Shown: positions 57,493-64,000 of the stretch, in pieces
Layout: every line of letters starts with the position of its first letter
How positions within the stretch are numbered: position 1 is the first letter of the stretch
Source of the DNA: PALSA-1006 sp964532405
GTDB taxonomy: Bacteria; Pseudomonadota; Gammaproteobacteria; Burkholderiales; Gallionellaceae
Direction of reading: 5' to 3'
Assembly (NCBI GenBank): GCA_964532405.1
Contig: CAZHIC010000001.1
Span: 1-64,000, forward strand
Length of the DNA stretch: 64,000 bases
The notes under the pieces: generated by a model
What the model saw: the letters and a program-made list of their open reading frames with translations, nothing else
Database searches by the model: none
What the model was told of the DNA's origin: nothing
Made by a program: the position numbers and the translations under genes

Positions 57493-60400
57493 ATGCCGTC
57501 TCCCCCTTTCATCCATCTCCGTCTCCATAGCGAATACTCTATCGCCGATGGCATCGTGCGCATCGGCGAAGCGGTGGCGGCGGCCAGGCGCGATAGTATG
57601 CCCGCGTTGGCGCTGACCGATCTGTCCAACGTGTTCGGGTTGGTGAAATTCTATAAAGAAGCGCGCGGTGCAGGCGTCAAGCCTATCGTCGGTTGCGACG
57701 TGTTCGTCACCAATGTGAACGACAGCGATAAGCCCTTACGCGTGTTGCTGCTGTGCCAGTCGAACACCGGTTATCTGCGTTTGTGCGAACTGCTGACGCG
57801 CGCCTTTTTGGAGAACCAAGATCGCGGTCGCCCCGAAGTGCGCAAGGAATGGCTCAAGGCGGGGACGGATGGGCTGATCGCTTTGTCCGGCGCGCACCTG
57901 GGCGAGGTGGGCATGACGCTGTTGAATGGCAATGCCGCCAGCGCACGGCTAGTGGCGCAAGAGTGGGCGGGTATGTTCCCCGGACGTTTCTATCTGGAAG
58001 TGCAGCGTAGCGGTTTTGCGCGCGAGGAAGTGCATTTGCGCGAGACGGTGAAGCTGGCGGCGGAGTTGGCGCTGCCGGTGGTGGCGACGCATCCGGTGCA
58101 ATTCCTCAGCATCGACGACTTCAAAGCGCACGAGGCGCGGGTCTGTATCGCCGAGGGCTATGTGCTCAACGATAAGCGCCGTGTGCGCGCATTCACCGCG
58201 CAGCAGTACTTCAAGACGCAAGCCGAGATGGCGGCGCTGTTTGCCGATCTGCCCGAAGCGCTGCAAAACAGCGTGGAGATCGCCAAGCGCTGCAATCTCA
58301 CCCTCAAGCTCGGCAAGCCGCATCTGCCGGATTTCCCCACCCCGAACGGCGAGAGCTTGGACGATTTCTTGCGTATCGAATCCGAGCGCGGCTTGCAGGA
58401 ACGCATGTTGCACCTGTATCCCGACGAGACGGTGCGCGCCGCGAAGATGCCGGAATACAGCGAGCGACTCGCCTTCGAGATCAATACCATCACCAAGATG
58501 GGCTTCCCCGGCTACTTCCTCATCGTGGCGGACTTCATTCGTTGGGCGAAACAATACCGCGATCCTAAATTCCCCAACGGCGTGCCGGTCGGGCCGGGGC
58601 GCGGCTCCGGTGCGGGCTCGCTGGTGGCGTATTGCCTCAGCATCACCGACCTCGATCCGCTGCGTTATGAACTGCTGTTCGAGCGCTTCCTCAATCCCGA
58701 GCGCGTTTCCATGCCCGACTTCGACGTGGACTTTTGTCAGGATGGGCGCGAACTGGTGATCGAATACGTGCGCAAGAAATATGGCGCGGCCAACGTGGCA
58801 CAGATCGCCACGTTCGGTACCATGGCGTCGAAAGCGGTGATCCGCGATGTCGGGCGCGTGATGGATTTTCCTTATGGTCTGTGCGACCGCCTTTCCAAGC
58901 TGGTGCCGCTGGAGGGGGTGAAGCCGGTGTCGCTGAAGAAAGCGCGCGAGATGGAGCCGGAATTCAACGCCATCGTCGCCAGCGAAGAGGGCGTGGAAGA
59001 GTTGCTCGAACTGGGCGGACGTCTGGAGGATTTGACGCGCAACGTCGGTATGCACGCCGGGGGCGTGTTGATCGCGCCGGGCAAGCTCACCGATTTCTGC
59101 CCGTTGTATTGCGCCGAGGGCGGCAACGCGGGCGAAGAGAAAAAATCCGTCAGCCAGTTCGACAAGGACGATGTGGAGGCCATCGGTCTGGTGAAGTTCG
59201 ACTTTCTGGGGCTGCGCACGCTGACCATCATCGACTGGGCGGTGCGGTATGTTCGCTTGCTGAACGAGAAGGGAGAAGGGGGGAGGGAGAAGGGTAACGG
59301 CGGCGCGGAGGGGGTATCCCCTTCCCCCTTGAGCACCGGAGGTGCGATCCCTTTACCCTTCTCAATCGAAACCATCCCTCTCGATGACAAAGCGACCTAC
59401 GCTCTGCTGAAGCGCGCGAATACCAGCGCGGTGTTTCAGCTCGAATCGCAGGGCATGAAGAAGCTCATCGACAAATTGCAGCCGGACACGTTTGAAGACA
59501 TTGTCGCGCTGGTGGCCTTGTACCGTCCGGGGCCGCTGGAATCGGGCATGGTGGAAGATTTTATCGCGCGTAAGCACGGTAAAGCCAAGGCTGAATATTT
59601 CCACCCCGATCTGGAAGTCTCGTTGCGTCCAACCTATGGGGTCATCGTGTACCAAGAGCAGGTGATGCAGATTGCGCAGATCATCGGCGGCTATACGCTG
59701 GGCGGTGCGGATATGTTGCGGCGCGCGATGGGTAAAAAGAATGCCGACGAGATGGCGCAGCAGCGCAGCATCTTCGTGGGCGGCGCGGTCAAGCGCAACA
59801 TCGACGAGAAGCTGGCGACGCGCCTGTTCGACTTGATGGAGATGTTCGCCGGATACGGTTTTAATAAATCGCACTCTGCGGCTTATGCGCTGGTGTCGTA
59901 TCAGACCGCTTACCTTAAAGCGCATTACCCTGCCGCATTCATGGCATCTACGTTGTCGTCCGATATGGACAACACCGACAAGGTGCACAATTTTTATATC
60001 GACACGCTGGAGCAGGGCGTCACGATATTGCCGCCGGACATCAACAGTTCCGATTACCGCTTCGCCCCGGTGGACGCAAAGACCGTGGCTTATGGCTTGG
60101 GCGCCGTCAAAGGTACGGGCGAATCGGCGATCAACAATCTGGTCGCCGCGCGCCAAACGGGGCCTTTCTTGAATTTGTTCGATTTCTGCCATCGCGTGGA
60201 TAACCGCATCGTCAACCGCCGTGCAGTCGAGGCGCTGATACGCGCTGGGGCGTTCGATTCGATCAGCGACCACCGCGCGCAACTGTTGGCGACGCTCGAT
60301 ATGGCGCTCGGTAGCGCCGACCAAAAGGCGCGCGCGGTCAACCAGAACAGCCTGTTCGGCGACGACGTCGGCAGCGAAATGCCGGTGGCGATGGCGGATG

Positions 60401-61080
60401 TGCCGCGCTGGAGCTTGCGCGAACAACTGCAAAACGAAAAGACCAGCTTGGGGTTTTATCTCAGCGGCCATCCCTATCAGGAATTTGCCGAAGAACTGGC
60501 GCATTTCGTCAAGATACGTTTGGGCGAGGTGACGCCCCCAAGCATGCCGCAGAACGGCTCCAACCGCCGCGCCGGCAAAGAAGTGTTGTTGGCGGGCATG
60601 GTGGCGGAAGTGCGTATCCAGCAGACGCGGCGCGGACGCATGGCGATCATCAAGCTGGAAGACGGCAGCGCGCAACTCGAGGTCACTGCGTTCAACGAAC
60701 TCTATGAAGCCAGCCGAACGTGGATACGCGAAGGCGAATTGCTGGTGGTGAAAGGCAAGGCCACTTTCGACGAATATTCCGGGAGCATGCGCGTCACGGC
60801 GGAAGAGGTGTTTGACTTTGCCTCTGCGCGAGCGGCGTTCGCCAAGCGCCTGGACATCGCCTGCTCGATCGACTCCCCGGTGCGTGTTGCAGAGTTGGCG
60901 GAGATGTTAAAGCCGTGGTGCGGCGGCAAATGCCCGGTGGTAATCCACTACGAAAATCTCATTGCCAGCACCCCGTTGCGCTTGGGCGAGGCATGGCAAG
61001 TAACCTTGCCGGATATGCTGCTCAACGATCTGTGCGCATTGTTCGGTATAGAAAATGTGCGGATCGTGTACGCAGAATAA
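57493..61080 (+). CDS. dnaE: DNA polymerase III alpha subunit
   Basis: 1195 residues from ATG 57493 (a GTG at 57484 is also in frame; neither has a good ribosome site). PHP domain (FIHLRLHSEYSIADG), polymerase palm with the catalytic triad region MPDFDVDFCQDGRE, GPGRGSGAGSLVAY, helix-hairpin-helix and OB fold (VLLAGMVAEVRIQQTRRGRMAIIKLEDG). The main replicative polymerase. A palindromic element adds about 30 residues (NGGAEGVSPSPLSTGGAIPL) near residue 600, between YVRLLNEK and TIPLDDKATY, a loop in the palm-fingers region. Length otherwise is close to the usual 1160. Confidence 0.96.
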   Translation: MPSPPFIHLRLHSEYSIADGIVRIGEAVAAARRDSMPALALTDLSNVFGLVKFYKEARGAGVKPIVGCDVFVTNVNDSDKPLRVLLLCQSNTGYLRLCELLTRAFLENQDRGRPEVRKEWLKAGTDGLIALSGAHLGEVGMTLLNGNAASARLVAQEWAGMFPGRFYLEVQRSGFAREEVHLRETVKLAAELALPVVATHPVQFLSIDDFKAHEARVCIAEGYVLNDKRRVRAFTAQQYFKTQAEMAALFADLPEALQNSVEIAKRCNLTLKLGKPHLPDFPTPNGESLDDFLRIESERGLQERMLHLYPDETVRAAKMPEYSERLAFEINTITKMGFPGYFLIVADFIRWAKQYRDPKFPNGVPVGPGRGSGAGSLVAYCLSITDLDPLRYELLFERFLNPERVSMPDFDVDFCQDGRELVIEYVRKKYGAANVAQIATFGTMASKAVIRDVGRVMDFPYGLCDRLSKLVPLEGVKPVSLKKAREMEPEFNAIVASEEGVEELLELGGRLEDLTRNVGMHAGGVLIAPGKLTDFCPLYCAEGGNAGEEKKSVSQFDKDDVEAIGLVKFDFLGLRTLTIIDWAVRYVRLLNEKGEGGREKGNGGAEGVSPSPLSTGGAIPLPFSIETIPLDDKATYALLKRANTSAVFQLESQGMKKLIDKLQPDTFEDIVALVALYRPGPLESGMVEDFIARKHGKAKAEYFHPDLEVSLRPTYGVIVYQEQVMQIAQIIGGYTLGGADMLRRAMGKKNADEMAQQRSIFVGGAVKRNIDEKLATRLFDLMEMFAGYGFNKSHSAAYALVSYQTAYLKAHYPAAFMASTLSSDMDNTDKVHNFYIDTLEQGVTILPPDINSSDYRFAPVDAKTVAYGLGAVKGTGESAINNLVAARQTGPFLNLFDFCHRVDNRIVNRRAVEALIRAGAFDSISDHRAQLLATLDMALGSADQKARAVNQNSLFGDDVGSEMPVAMADVPRWSLREQLQNEKTSLGFYLSGHPYQEFAEELAHFVKIRLGEVTPPSMPQNGSNRRAGKEVLLAGMVAEVRIQQTRRGRMAIIKLEDGSAQLEVTAFNELYEASRTWIREGELLVVKGKATFDEYSGSMRVTAEEVFDFASARAAFAKRLDIACSIDSPVRVAELAEMLKPWCGGKCPVVIHYENLIASTPLRLGEAWQVTLPDMLLNDLCALFGIENVRIVYAE
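59287..59363 (+). repeat. In-frame palindromic element inside dnaE
   Basis: Arms GAGAAGGGTAA (59287) and TTTACCCTTCTC (to 59363) are inverted, with inner GGGGGTATCCCCTTCCCCC and GCACCGGAGGTGC hairpins. A GAGAAGGGAGAAGGGGGGAG stretch just before (59266-59285) may belong to it. Translated within the polymerase. Confidence 0.8.
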
Positions 61081-61247
61081 ACGGGGAACCATTTCGAGCT
61101 TGTGGATTTTTTCGGCGTGGGGTAGATTGCTTACCGAAGCATCCGTTAGTTAATTAAAAAATGTGGAAAATGCAGGGCGGAGGAGATTCAAGATTAAATA
61201 GTGGGTGGGGTCAATTTTTTATTAACTTGTATTGGGAGGTATTGAAA

Positions 61248-61856
61248 ATGTCGAAAATTACCAATGTGTTGCTAGTGTCCGTTGTTGCGCTGGGACTCTC
61301 CGCTTGTGGGGCAGTTCCGGTCAAAGAAGCGCCAAAAAAAATAGCCGATTGCGTGTTCCCGAACACCCAGGAAGCCGCGCCGGGATGGATATGCGATGAG
61401 CCTGTCGAAGGTGTGCAAGTCAGTGCGGTGGGATCGGCTGAAAAAACGGCGGCAGGAATCGAGTTCATGAAGAATATGGCTGCGACTGCGGCGCGTGTGC
61501 AGCTCGCCCAGCGCATGAAAGTGCAAGTGGCTAATATGGTCAAGCAATATGTTGAAACCACCGGTGCCGGTAAAGACGAAACAGTGGATAAAGTGAACAC
61601 CTCGGTCACCAAGCAAATCACCAGCGAGACCTTGGTTGGAACGAGAATCTACAAGAGCCGCCAAGGTCCGGACGGAACGATGTATGTGCTGGTAGGATTG
61701 GATGAGGCGTCGGTGCAGAAATTGACTGAGTCGGCCGTTAAAACCAGCATGGGTAATGACCGTGCGCTGTGGCAAAAATTCCAAGCCGGTAAAACCCAAG
61801 ATGAAATGGCTGCTGCCATAGCACAGCAAAAAATGGAGGCTGCAGCTCAGAAGTAA
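61248..61856 (+). CDS. LPP20-like lipoprotein
   Basis: 202 residues from ATG 61248 with GGGAGG upstream. Lipobox LGLSACGA, so it is lipid-anchored. The mature part (APGWICDEPVEGVQVSAVGSAEKTAAGIEFMKNMAATAARVQLAQRMKVQVANMVKQYVETT...SETLVGTRIYKSRQGPDGTMYVLVGLD) has the AxxxAR-type and MYVLVGL pattern of LPP20/LPO-like lipoproteins of unknown role. Followed by a strong hairpin terminator, so it ends its own transcript. Confidence 0.8.
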   Translation: MSKITNVLLVSVVALGLSACGAVPVKEAPKKIADCVFPNTQEAAPGWICDEPVEGVQVSAVGSAEKTAAGIEFMKNMAATAARVQLAQRMKVQVANMVKQYVETTGAGKDETVDKVNTSVTKQITSETLVGTRIYKSRQGPDGTMYVLVGLDEASVQKLTESAVKTSMGNDRALWQKFQAGKTQDEMAAAIAQQKMEAAAQK

Positions 61857-61877
61857 CAAATTCCGAGATGATATTAT

Positions 61878-61916
61878 AAGAACCTATGCCCTTTGTGGGG
61901 CATAGGTTCTTCCTTT
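61878..61916 (+). terminator. Rho-independent-type terminator after the LPP20-like gene
   Basis: Stem AAGAACCTATGCC paired with GGCATAGGTTCTT around CCTTTGTGG, followed by CCTTT. A 13-bp perfect stem with a short T-run. Placed 22 bases after the stop. Confidence 0.8.
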
Positions 61917-61953
61917 ACGCAGTTGCTTTCATGTTGAGTTGGTCGCGTACACG

Positions 61954-63120
61954 ATGTTTAGAAAAATATATTTAATCCTGATATGGCTGGCGCTTATGCC
62001 CGTGCCTGTGCTGGCAGCGTCGAATACGCTTGCGCCGGAGCATCTGGGGGACTTGGGTGAGAAAAACGCCCATATCAAAGCGAAGGTCAAGGAGCTGGAC
62101 GAAATTGGCAAGGATATGGTGGCTGCCAAGGCTAAAAAAATTGCCGCGATCGATTCTATCGAACGGCTCGAGCAGGACAGCGACCAAGCGCTAGAGCGGT
62201 TGGAGACATTGCAGAAAATTGACCGTGAATCGCCGGATACGATTGCGCCGGAAAAATTGCGTAAAGCAGAAGATGCGAATAAGCAGGCGATTACAACCTT
62301 GAATAAGGCAAAAACCAAGCGTGACGATGCCACAGCCGAAGTCAGTGCGCTGACCGGGAAGGCAAATGAGCAATATGACGAGTTTCAGCGGCTGCAAAGA
62401 GCTTTTGAGCGAGACATGGATTCGGTAGTGAATCCGCAAGTGGATCGGCATATCCGTACGTTGCAGTCGGGTAAAGAAGTGGAAGTGAGCGCGCGAGTAG
62501 CGTGTGGTGACGAGTCTCCGAAGGCGTGCAAAGAAAGATCGCTAAAGGCAGCTGAATTGGCTGCGTCGGAGCGTGGTTCGGTTGTGTTCGTTACGTCCTT
62601 GACCGAGATCAAGAATTTCAAGCTGAGCAAGGAGGAGTTGAGCAGCGAAGTGCGGGCGACCTTGACGAATAAGGAAGTCGTCAAGCAGCAAATGTTTGGC
62701 GAGGCCGAGGCTTACGAGACTACGCTGAAAGCCAGGGTTGAACCGGTTATCGGGGACTCCTTGCGAGATCAGATGGCGGAAGGCATACGCGCCGAGATTT
62801 ACGCGATGGTGGGTGGGAAGGTCGACTATGCGCAGGTGCGCAATCCGGCCGTTGCGGATGATGAAGAGCAGCCGAAAAAGAAAGAGAAAAAGAAGGCCGG
62901 GAGTGATGCTCGTGAGGCCCGTAAAGCCGCACGGGAAGAAGAAGAGCGTCGCCGGGCGGCAGAAAGAGCTCGGGCAGCAGAAGAGGCTCGGGCGGCGGAA
63001 GAGGCGCGTCGGGCTGCCCAAGCCGAGGAAGAGCAACGCCGGGCTGAAGAAGAGCGCAATCGGGCTGCTCGGGCTGAGGCAGAGCGTCGTCGCTCGGCTA
63101 TACCGACTTTCAGTTTTTGA
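61954..63120 (+). CDS. Exported coiled-coil protein with Ala/Arg/Glu-rich tail, unknown
   Basis: 388 residues from ATG 61954 (TTG 61939 also in frame). Signal peptide MFRKIYLILIWLALMPVPVLAAS. Residues 35-160 form a long coiled coil (AHIKAKVKELDEIGKDMVAAKAKKIAAIDSIERLEQ), a middle domain has two Cys (ACGDESPKACKERS), and the last 75 residues are a charged repeat of A, E and R (EEARAAEEARRAAQAEEEQRR) ending IPTFSF. A periplasmic or envelope-associated structural role is plausible; no family is recognised. Confidence 0.75.
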   Translation: MFRKIYLILIWLALMPVPVLAASNTLAPEHLGDLGEKNAHIKAKVKELDEIGKDMVAAKAKKIAAIDSIERLEQDSDQALERLETLQKIDRESPDTIAPEKLRKAEDANKQAITTLNKAKTKRDDATAEVSALTGKANEQYDEFQRLQRAFERDMDSVVNPQVDRHIRTLQSGKEVEVSARVACGDESPKACKERSLKAAELAASERGSVVFVTSLTEIKNFKLSKEELSSEVRATLTNKEVVKQQMFGEAEAYETTLKARVEPVIGDSLRDQMAEGIRAEIYAMVGGKVDYAQVRNPAVADDEEQPKKKEKKKAGSDAREARKAAREEEERRRAAERARAAEEARAAEEARRAAQAEEEQRRAEEERNRAARAEAERRRSAIPTFSF

Positions 63121-63196
63121 TTTATGCAGTGGCCATTGAAAATGGCTTGATTCAGGGGTTTGTTTTTCTATATCGACTATATCGAAAGGGACGAAA

Positions 63197-63973
63197 ATGA
63201 AAAAAATTACTATGCTAGCTTGCTTGTTGGGTGCTTCGGCACTTGTTTCCCAGAGTGCGATGGCATCGGGTTTTAAAGTGCGCGGTGGTGTAACCAATAA
63301 CGACTACACCACAGACTTTTCGCCTGCCGCAGCAACGGGTAATCCTTATGCCAAATCCACTTTCAGTGGAACTGCTTTTGGGGCGACCTGGCTGATCGAT
63401 GATTCAATGTATATCGATTATGCGATGTCCAGCGGGAGCGGCACGAGGGAGAGCAAATTTAGTAATACAGTCAGCTTCTCTACGGATCTCACGCGAACTG
63501 ACAACGCGATCATACTGGGAAGCACTTCAGTAGGTACGACTGGCACCGCTACCAATGTATACGTTGGATGGAAGAGCGGTGAAACAAAAATGGCTGCTCC
63601 TCCCTTAGTTTTGCCCGGTGGTCAGGTTACGAATCAATCCCAGCGTAATTTTTCAACCAGCGGCTTTATCTTTGGGGGAGGCTGGGGGATTCCGGCGGCA
63701 GGCGGTTCTGTGGGTTTGAGCTTGGGGATGGGGCTGATGAGTGGGAAGTACGACATCGTTCAGCCTGCATCGACTACCAAAGCTACAGCGGATATGGCGC
63801 TTGGTTTTAGTTTGGGTCTCGGCTACTCCTATCCGTTCACGTCCAACTTTGGTATTGCCGCCGATTATAAATACAACTCATATAACTACGTTTTTGATTC
63901 AGGACTTACTACTGAATGGAGTTTGAACGAGAAATTGACTACAACAGCGCTTTCGCTTTGGGCGAAATTTTAA
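63197..63973 (+). CDS. Outer-membrane beta-barrel protein
   Basis: 258 residues. Signal peptide MKKITMLACLLGASALVSQSAMASG, then alternating amphipathic strands with Gly/aromatic turns (TAFGATWLIDDSMYIDYAMSSGSG, FIFGGGWGIPAAGGSVGLSLGMGLMSG, FSLGLGYSYPFTSNFGIAADYKYN) and a C-terminal Phe (ALSLWAKF), the outer-membrane insertion signature. Resembles small OmpW/opacity-type barrels; ligand unknown. GGGACG provides the ribosome site. Confidence 0.85.
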   Translation: MKKITMLACLLGASALVSQSAMASGFKVRGGVTNNDYTTDFSPAAATGNPYAKSTFSGTAFGATWLIDDSMYIDYAMSSGSGTRESKFSNTVSFSTDLTRTDNAIILGSTSVGTTGTATNVYVGWKSGETKMAAPPLVLPGGQVTNQSQRNFSTSGFIFGGGWGIPAAGGSVGLSLGMGLMSGKYDIVQPASTTKATADMALGFSLGLGYSYPFTSNFGIAADYKYNSYNYVFDSGLTTEWSLNEKLTTTALSLWAKF

Positions 63974-64000
63974 GTTTTGACCCATCATGAAACGGTTTTT

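Overview
The window looks like chromosomal DNA of a Gram-negative betaproteobacterium, probably of the Nitrosomonadales/Gallionellaceae kind; that placement is inferred from gene content and order (xseB-ispA-dxs, folE2, addB-addA, an MSHA assembly block, a bio operon, ftsK-lolA-rarA-serS, an AlgZ/AlgR-like pair), not from a phylogenetic marker. Almost all of it is dense, GC-rich housekeeping sequence with many 4-nt ATGA/GTGA overlaps between consecutive genes.

Layout. 0.1-5.8 kb, minus strand: a ferritin-like protein, a PAS-GGDEF-EAL protein whose periplasmic sensor contains a CxxCH haem-c motif, and an HDOD-REC-GGDEF protein, with a 240-bp MITE flanked by an 8-bp direct repeat between the last two. 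6.0-9.9 kb: isoprenoid genes xseB-ispA-dxs, then folE2. 9.9-17.4 kb: a glutamine-amidotransferase-like gene, a ferredoxin and addB-addA recombination nuclease genes. 17.4-20.2 kb: a more AT-rich accessory stretch with VapBC-like and BrnTA-like toxin-antitoxin pairs, two orphan genes and a broken 5' copy of the following radical-SAM gene. 21.4-27.8 kb: mshI-mshN, the assembly platform of an MSHA-type IV pilus. 27.8-33.4 kb: comF (minus) and bioB-bioF-bioH-bioC-bioD. 33.4-37.3 kb: a copper/oxidase-assembly pair (SafE-like membrane protein, SCO1), a hybrid histidine kinase and a LuxR-type regulator. 37.3-45.2 kb: ftsK-lolA-rarA-serS, interrupted by a restriction-modification remnant plus a DUF1016 nuclease, and by an FkbM methyltransferase. 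45.3-48.5 kb: a LolCDE/MacB-like ABC transporter with a LolA-like protein. 49.1-51.9 kb: a run of small cassette-like genes separated by attC-like sites with no integrase in the window (a CALIN), including a QacE/EmrE-like SMR efflux gene. 52-57 kb: an outer-membrane protein, an AlgZ/AlgR-like two-component system, an MltF-like transglycosylase, tRNA-Ser and a FliL-like protein. 57.5-64 kb: dnaE and three envelope proteins.

The two most striking things are the integrase-less attC cassette array at about 49-52 kb, which ends on the right in half an attC fused to the 3' remnant of an outer-membrane gene, and the spread of at least six families of short palindromic elements. These lie between genes and also, in frame, inside nine places in seven protein genes (amidotransferase, addB, addA three times, bioH, the DUF1016 gene, rarA, dnaE), where they are translated as extra loops instead of breaking the gene. 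In the bio operon two copies of one hairpin element sit directly before bioF and bioD and appear to supply their translation starts.
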